Assembly (NCBI GenBank): GCA_030611625.1
Contig: JAUWPK010000115.1
Location: forward strand, 1 to 9,365
Reading direction: 5' to 3'
DNA from: Promethearchaeum sp.
Lineage (GTDB): Archaea; Asgardarchaeota; Lokiarchaeia; Sigyniarchaeales; Promethearchaeaceae
DNA: 9,365 bases
Shown: piece after piece, positions 6,627 through 9,365 of the stretch
Numbering within the stretch: position 1 is the stretch's first letter
Layout: every line of letters starts with the position of its first letter
Notes under the pieces: generated by a model
Told to the model about the DNA's origin: nothing
Databases searched by the model: none
Seen by the model: the letters and a program-made list of their open reading frames with translations, nothing else
Translations under genes and position numbers: made by a program

Positions 6627-7904
6627 TCAAGAAATTATTTTTTTAAACTTGTCAACTATAACTTTCGCTTTATTTAGTTTTTGTAATGCTTTTTTTGGGT
6701 CATCTTTTAGAATAAAGGAATTATCGGCTAATTTCAATCTTTCAAATGGCAAAAGAACAATCCCTTTTTGAATTTTATCTAATATTATGCATAAATCCTC
6801 ATAATCTTTTGAAGCGGCTTCTTGATATAGTTGATGTTCAAAATTTTCATTTAACATAATTTTTGGATCTGAAAGATGAGGTTCTGAATTTATTGCATCG
6901 CTCTTATAAATTGTATTGCTGTTATCTATAGAAATGTTTCTGAAATTAATCGAATTATTCTCAATTAATTCACTCAGAAAGTGGGTATTGAACTTAATTT
7001 TATTCGTTAAATCGTCCATTTGATTTATTTGAAAGTATCGATAAGCAAAAATTAGGAATTTTCTAATTGCTGCTACGTTCCAGTCCTTCATTTGTAGAGA
7101 AATATGTTCCACATCAACACTGTTATTAGGAATATCCTTAAAAATTGATTCTATGAAGAACTTCTTGAATCTTGTATCAGGTATTTGTAAATTTAATTCT
7201 AAATCAAAGAAGTTGTTATAATCATATGATATATTTTGATTACGTGATGAAATAAATAGAAAAATCCCACCTAGTGAAATCGGTGCAAAATGTTCTGTTA
7301 TTTTAAATATTGAATATATAAGGGAGATTTCTTCTCGTGAGTAATATTCTAATTCATCAAGAGGAAAAATAAAAATAAAAGGTTCGGTAAAATTCTTAGA
7401 AATAAAAAACTTAATCAAATCTTCTCTCAAATATATTAAACTATCATTTTTTTCTTTAAAAAGTCTAAAAATATCTATTTTATATAATCTACAATAATTT
7501 GTGGATGAGAAATGTTGAAGAAATAATGGAATTTCATGATCTTCAGGCGTTTTTATATTAATTCTTCCTGAAATTTTCCCTAAAGTATCTGAATCATCCC
7601 AATTTTTACTATTTCTTTCATTTTGTTTTTCTATTTCATTCAAATTAAATTGTAATATATTTTTAATTACTTTATACTGTGAAAAAAAATCCTGATTCTC
7701 TTTAATTTGATTATTTTTAGAATTTAAGGGAATGATAAAAGAAAAATTTGAATAGGATTCATTATCGGAAGAATTTAACCCTTCGTTAGAAGGGGAAAAT
7801 TGTTTCTTTTTTTCTAGTCTTAAATCTGGAGGATCTTCTTTTATATCTGATATATTTTGCTCAGAATTGCTTTTTGTCCGTAATTTCTGGTCTTTATTGT
7901 TCAA
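6627..7904 (-). CDS. Probable catalytically dead AAA+-like protein heading the SMC operon
   Basis: I do not recognise this 425-residue protein as a named family, but its middle (about 110-295) follows the AAA+ core strand by strand. GRINIKTPEDHEIPLFLQ (113-130) stands where a P-loop should be, with no G-x-x-x-x-GK(T/S). EPFIFIFPLDEL (174-185) is the Walker B strand with its DE shifted or lost. GGIFLFISSRN (212-222) is the sensor-1 strand. FFDLELNLQIPDTRFKKFF (232-250) parallels the RFD-x-x-hydrophobic-x-x-x-PD-x-x-(E/A)R of Vps4/FtsH/proteasomal ATPases, without the arginine fingers. DWNVAAIRKFLIFAYRYF (274-291) parallels the GFSGADI helix. Residues 1-75 are polar and probably disordered. Residues 355-420 are helical, ending in an Ala/Lys-rich pair of helices. 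The TTG start is chosen because a strong SD precedes it and no ATG lies nearby. It sits 25 bases before smc, so a structural role with the SMC ring is plausible. The AAA+ assignment is by pattern only. Confidence 0.72.
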   Translation of the reverse strand: MNNKDQKLRTKSNSEQNISDIKEDPPDLRLEKKKQFSPSNEGLNSSDNESYSNFSFIIPLNSKNNQIKENQDFFSQYKVIKNILQFNLNEIEKQNERNSKNWDDSDTLGKISGRINIKTPEDHEIPLFLQHFSSTNYCRLYKIDIFRLFKEKNDSLIYLREDLIKFFISKNFTEPFIFIFPLDELEYYSREEISLIYSIFKITEHFAPISLGGIFLFISSRNQNISYDYNNFFDLELNLQIPDTRFKKFFIESIFKDIPNNSVDVEHISLQMKDWNVAAIRKFLIFAYRYFQINQMDDLTNKIKFNTHFLSELIENNSINFRNISIDNSNTIYKSDAINSEPHLSDPKIMLNENFEHQLYQEAASKDYEDLCIILDKIQKGIVLLPFERLKLADNSFILKDDPKKALQKLNKAKVIVDKFKKIIS

Positions 7905-7907
7905 AAA

Positions 7908-7917
7908 CTCCTTCTCC
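7908..7917 (-). promoter_or_regulatory. Shine-Dalgarno site fixing a TTG start
   Basis: The minus strand reads GGAGAAGGAG, two overlapping SD cores, followed by TTT and the TTG at 7904. The upstream GGAG lies 9 bases before the TTG and the nearer one 3 bases before it. This is the strongest ribosome-binding signal in the window and is the reason for accepting the TTG start of the AAA+-like gene. Confidence 0.65.
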
Positions 7918-7954
7918 TATCCTTTTTATTTAATTGATCTTTTTAAAATTAACG

Positions 7955-7966
7955 TATATAAAAATA
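7955..7966 (-). promoter_or_regulatory. TATA-like promoter element of the SMC operon
   Basis: Read on the minus strand this is TATTTTTATATA, a good archaeal TATA box with no convincing purine-rich BRE just upstream. Transcription would begin about 25 bases further on, near 7930-7934, leaving a leader of about 27 bases that carries the SD of the first gene. It lies in the only sizeable gap of the window, between malQ and the AAA+-like gene. The same T-run could also help end malQ transcription. AT-rich background makes chance matches common. Confidence 0.45.
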
Positions 7967-8006
7967 GGAGTATTTACGAATTAATGCCTTAGAGGGAAGA
8001 GATTTT

Positions 8007-9365
8007 TTAAAAAATGACTATTCTTCCATATAGTTTAGTAATTTTTTTCAAAAATTTTGAGCGGCTTTTAAATTTGGTATCAATTTTGACCTGATATTGC
8101 CAATTACCATCTTCAATGCTTGGTTTATTCATCCTAGCCTCTTCACCTTGTCCTAAAAGATCTTGAATTGGGAATATTGCAACTTTTGCTATTGATCGAT
8201 AAAGACCACTAATTAAATCTTTCACTACGCTTTTATCAATTGTTTTTGTGTTTAAATATTCCCTTAAAATCTTCTTTTCGGATTTAGTTGCATCATTTTG
8301 CCACCATCCTAAAGTTGTGTTGTTATCATGCGTTCCTGTATACGCCAAACAGTTATGAACATAATTATGAGGCAAATGTGGATTTTCTTCATCGCTACCA
8401 AACGCAAATTGAAGTATTTTCATTCCAGGAAATTTAAATTTATCTCGTAGTGCTTCTACTTCAGGTGTAATTACACCTAAATCTTCAGCAATAATAGGTA
8501 AGCTACCGAGTTGTTTTTGAACTTCCATAAATAAATCTTCTCCTGGAGCTTTTATCCATTTTCCTTTAATTGCATCTTTGGCAGTTCCAGAAATCCTCCA
8601 ATATGCTTGAAAACCCCGAAAATGATCAACACGAACCCAGTCAAATAATTCAATTGTTCTCTTAAATCGTTGAATAAACCAATCGAAGTTTCTTTTTTGT
8701 AGAATATCCCATTTATATAACGGATTACCCCATAGCTGACCAGTTTTTGAAAAATAATCAGGGGGTACTCCAGCTTGATATTCTAAAGTACCATCTGAAT
8801 TCAATGTAAATAAATCAGAATTTGCCCAAACATCAACAGAATCATGCGCAACAAAAATTGGCATGTCCCCAATGATTTCAACATTATTTTTATGAGCAAA
8901 ATCACGTAATTTTTTCCATTGGATTGAAAAAATCCATTGAATGAATTTGTAAAGTTCTAATTCTCTCTTATGGCCTGCAATCCAAACCTTTAAAGTATTT
9001 TTATGCCTCAATGCATAATTTTTTGGCCATGTTATCCATGATTGTAATTTATGCCCTACCTTAAGGGAATAAAAAAGTACAAAATTATCCAACCAGTATG
9101 CCTGTTTCTCACAAAATTTAGCAAAAGAATCATATAACTCCGTTTTCTGTTGAATGTGCCCTTGTAGGAATGTTTTAAACGCAATTTTAAAGATTTTCTC
9201 TTTTAGCTCAATTGCTTTTTGATAATTCACCTTCAAAATCTTAGAAGACTCAACATCCGTTTTATTTTCCTTTTGACATTGCTTTACTTCTTCCAAAGTT
9301 ATAAGCTCCATTTGAATTAATCCATCTGGACTAATTAAAAGAGGATTTCCAGCAAATGCCGATAT
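8007..9365 (-). CDS. malQ: 4-alpha-glucanotransferase (GH77, amylomaltase/D-enzyme), 5' end outside window
   Basis: GH77 enzymes transfer alpha-1,4-glucan segments between maltodextrins in cytoplasmic glycogen/starch metabolism. The frame runs in from the right edge (reading SAFAGNPLLISPDGLI, a hallmark of the family's N-terminal part) and stops at 8007; the ATG at 9311 is internal, not the start. Numbering from that ATG, the three catalytic residues are visible: nucleophile Asp229 in VRVDHFRGF, acid/base Glu276 in IIAEDLGVITPE, and stabiliser Asp329 in YTGTHDNNTTLGWW. Further family blocks are IGDMPIFVAHDSVDVW (147-162), GVPPDYFSKTGQLWGNPLYKW (181-201, acceptor-site loop) and the PIQDLLGQGEEARMNKP block near the C-terminus. 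The protein ends normally after the LYGR motif. With a complete active site it should be functional. It appears unrelated to the SMC genes and is separated from them by 102 bases. Confidence 0.96.
   Translation of the reverse strand: MSAFAGNPLLISPDGLIQMELITLEEVKQCQKENKTDVESSKILKVNYQKAIELKEKIFKIAFKTFLQGHIQQKTELYDSFAKFCEKQAYWLDNFVLFYSLKVGHKLQSWITWPKNYALRHKNTLKVWIAGHKRELELYKFIQWIFSIQWKKLRDFAHKNNVEIIGDMPIFVAHDSVDVWANSDLFTLNSDGTLEYQAGVPPDYFSKTGQLWGNPLYKWDILQKRNFDWFIQRFKRTIELFDWVRVDHFRGFQAYWRISGTAKDAIKGKWIKAPGEDLFMEVQKQLGSLPIIAEDLGVITPEVEALRDKFKFPGMKILQFAFGSDEENPHLPHNYVHNCLAYTGTHDNNTTLGWWQNDATKSEKKILREYLNTKTIDKSVVKDLISGLYRSIAKVAIFPIQDLLGQGEEARMNKPSIEDGNWQYQVKIDTKFKSRSKFLKKITKLYGRIVIF

Noticed and set aside
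6529..6771. Plus-strand open frame of 80 codons
   Set aside because: Antisense to the ends of smc and the AAA+-like gene; Phe/Leu-rich translation typical of the complement of Lys/Glu-rich coding.
7955..8006. Hairpin terminator after malQ
   Set aside because: No convincing inverted repeat; only a short T-run on the minus strand, which is equally explained by the TATA element.

Overview
The window reads as a low-GC archaeal chromosome fragment, most likely from an Asgard (Lokiarchaeia-like) lineage. This rests on three things: strongly AT-rich coding with Lys/Ile/Asn-heavy proteins; an SMC protein whose Walker B/D-loop stretch (DEIEMFLDNLNAE) resembles the archaeal DEVDMFLDG-N form; and a membrane protein that starts with a gelsolin-like domain, a fold common in Asgard archaea. 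The lineage is an inference and a divergent bacterium is not formally excluded. All seven genes lie on the minus strand, so they are read here from high to low coordinates.

9365-8007: the 3' part of a GH77 4-alpha-glucanotransferase (MalQ type), cut by the right window edge. It is an ordinary glycogen/maltodextrin enzyme and probably ends the upstream transcription unit.

7904-1822: a tightly packed four-gene unit behind a TATA-like element at 7966-7955. First comes a 425-residue protein that looks like an AAA+ ATPase stripped of its catalytic residues (TTG start, strong SD). Then come a 1183-residue SMC ATPase, a 226-residue ScpA/kleisin-like protein and a 180-residue ScpB/KITE-like protein that overlaps the kleisin gene by 8 bases. 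The last three form a complete SMC-kleisin-KITE set, but all are very divergent. The N-terminal half of the SMC head looks more like the Smc5/Rad50 side than like standard condensin SMC.

1773-1: after a 48-base gap comes a 286-residue protein with an N-terminal gelsolin-like domain and four predicted membrane helices. It overlaps the start of an adenine-specific DNA methyltransferase (Eco57I/type IIG/PglX class) that runs off the left edge after motif I.

How it may fit together: the SMC, kleisin and KITE proteins would form a DNA-loop-extruding or DNA-entrapping ring. The pseudo-AAA+ protein, encoded first in the same unit, is a candidate non-catalytic adaptor or loader. The membrane gelsolin-like protein could tether or signal to a cytoskeleton or membrane, and the methyltransferase suggests a possible defence or DNA-marking link. 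Only the SMC-kleisin-KITE part is well supported; the wider system is a hypothesis.
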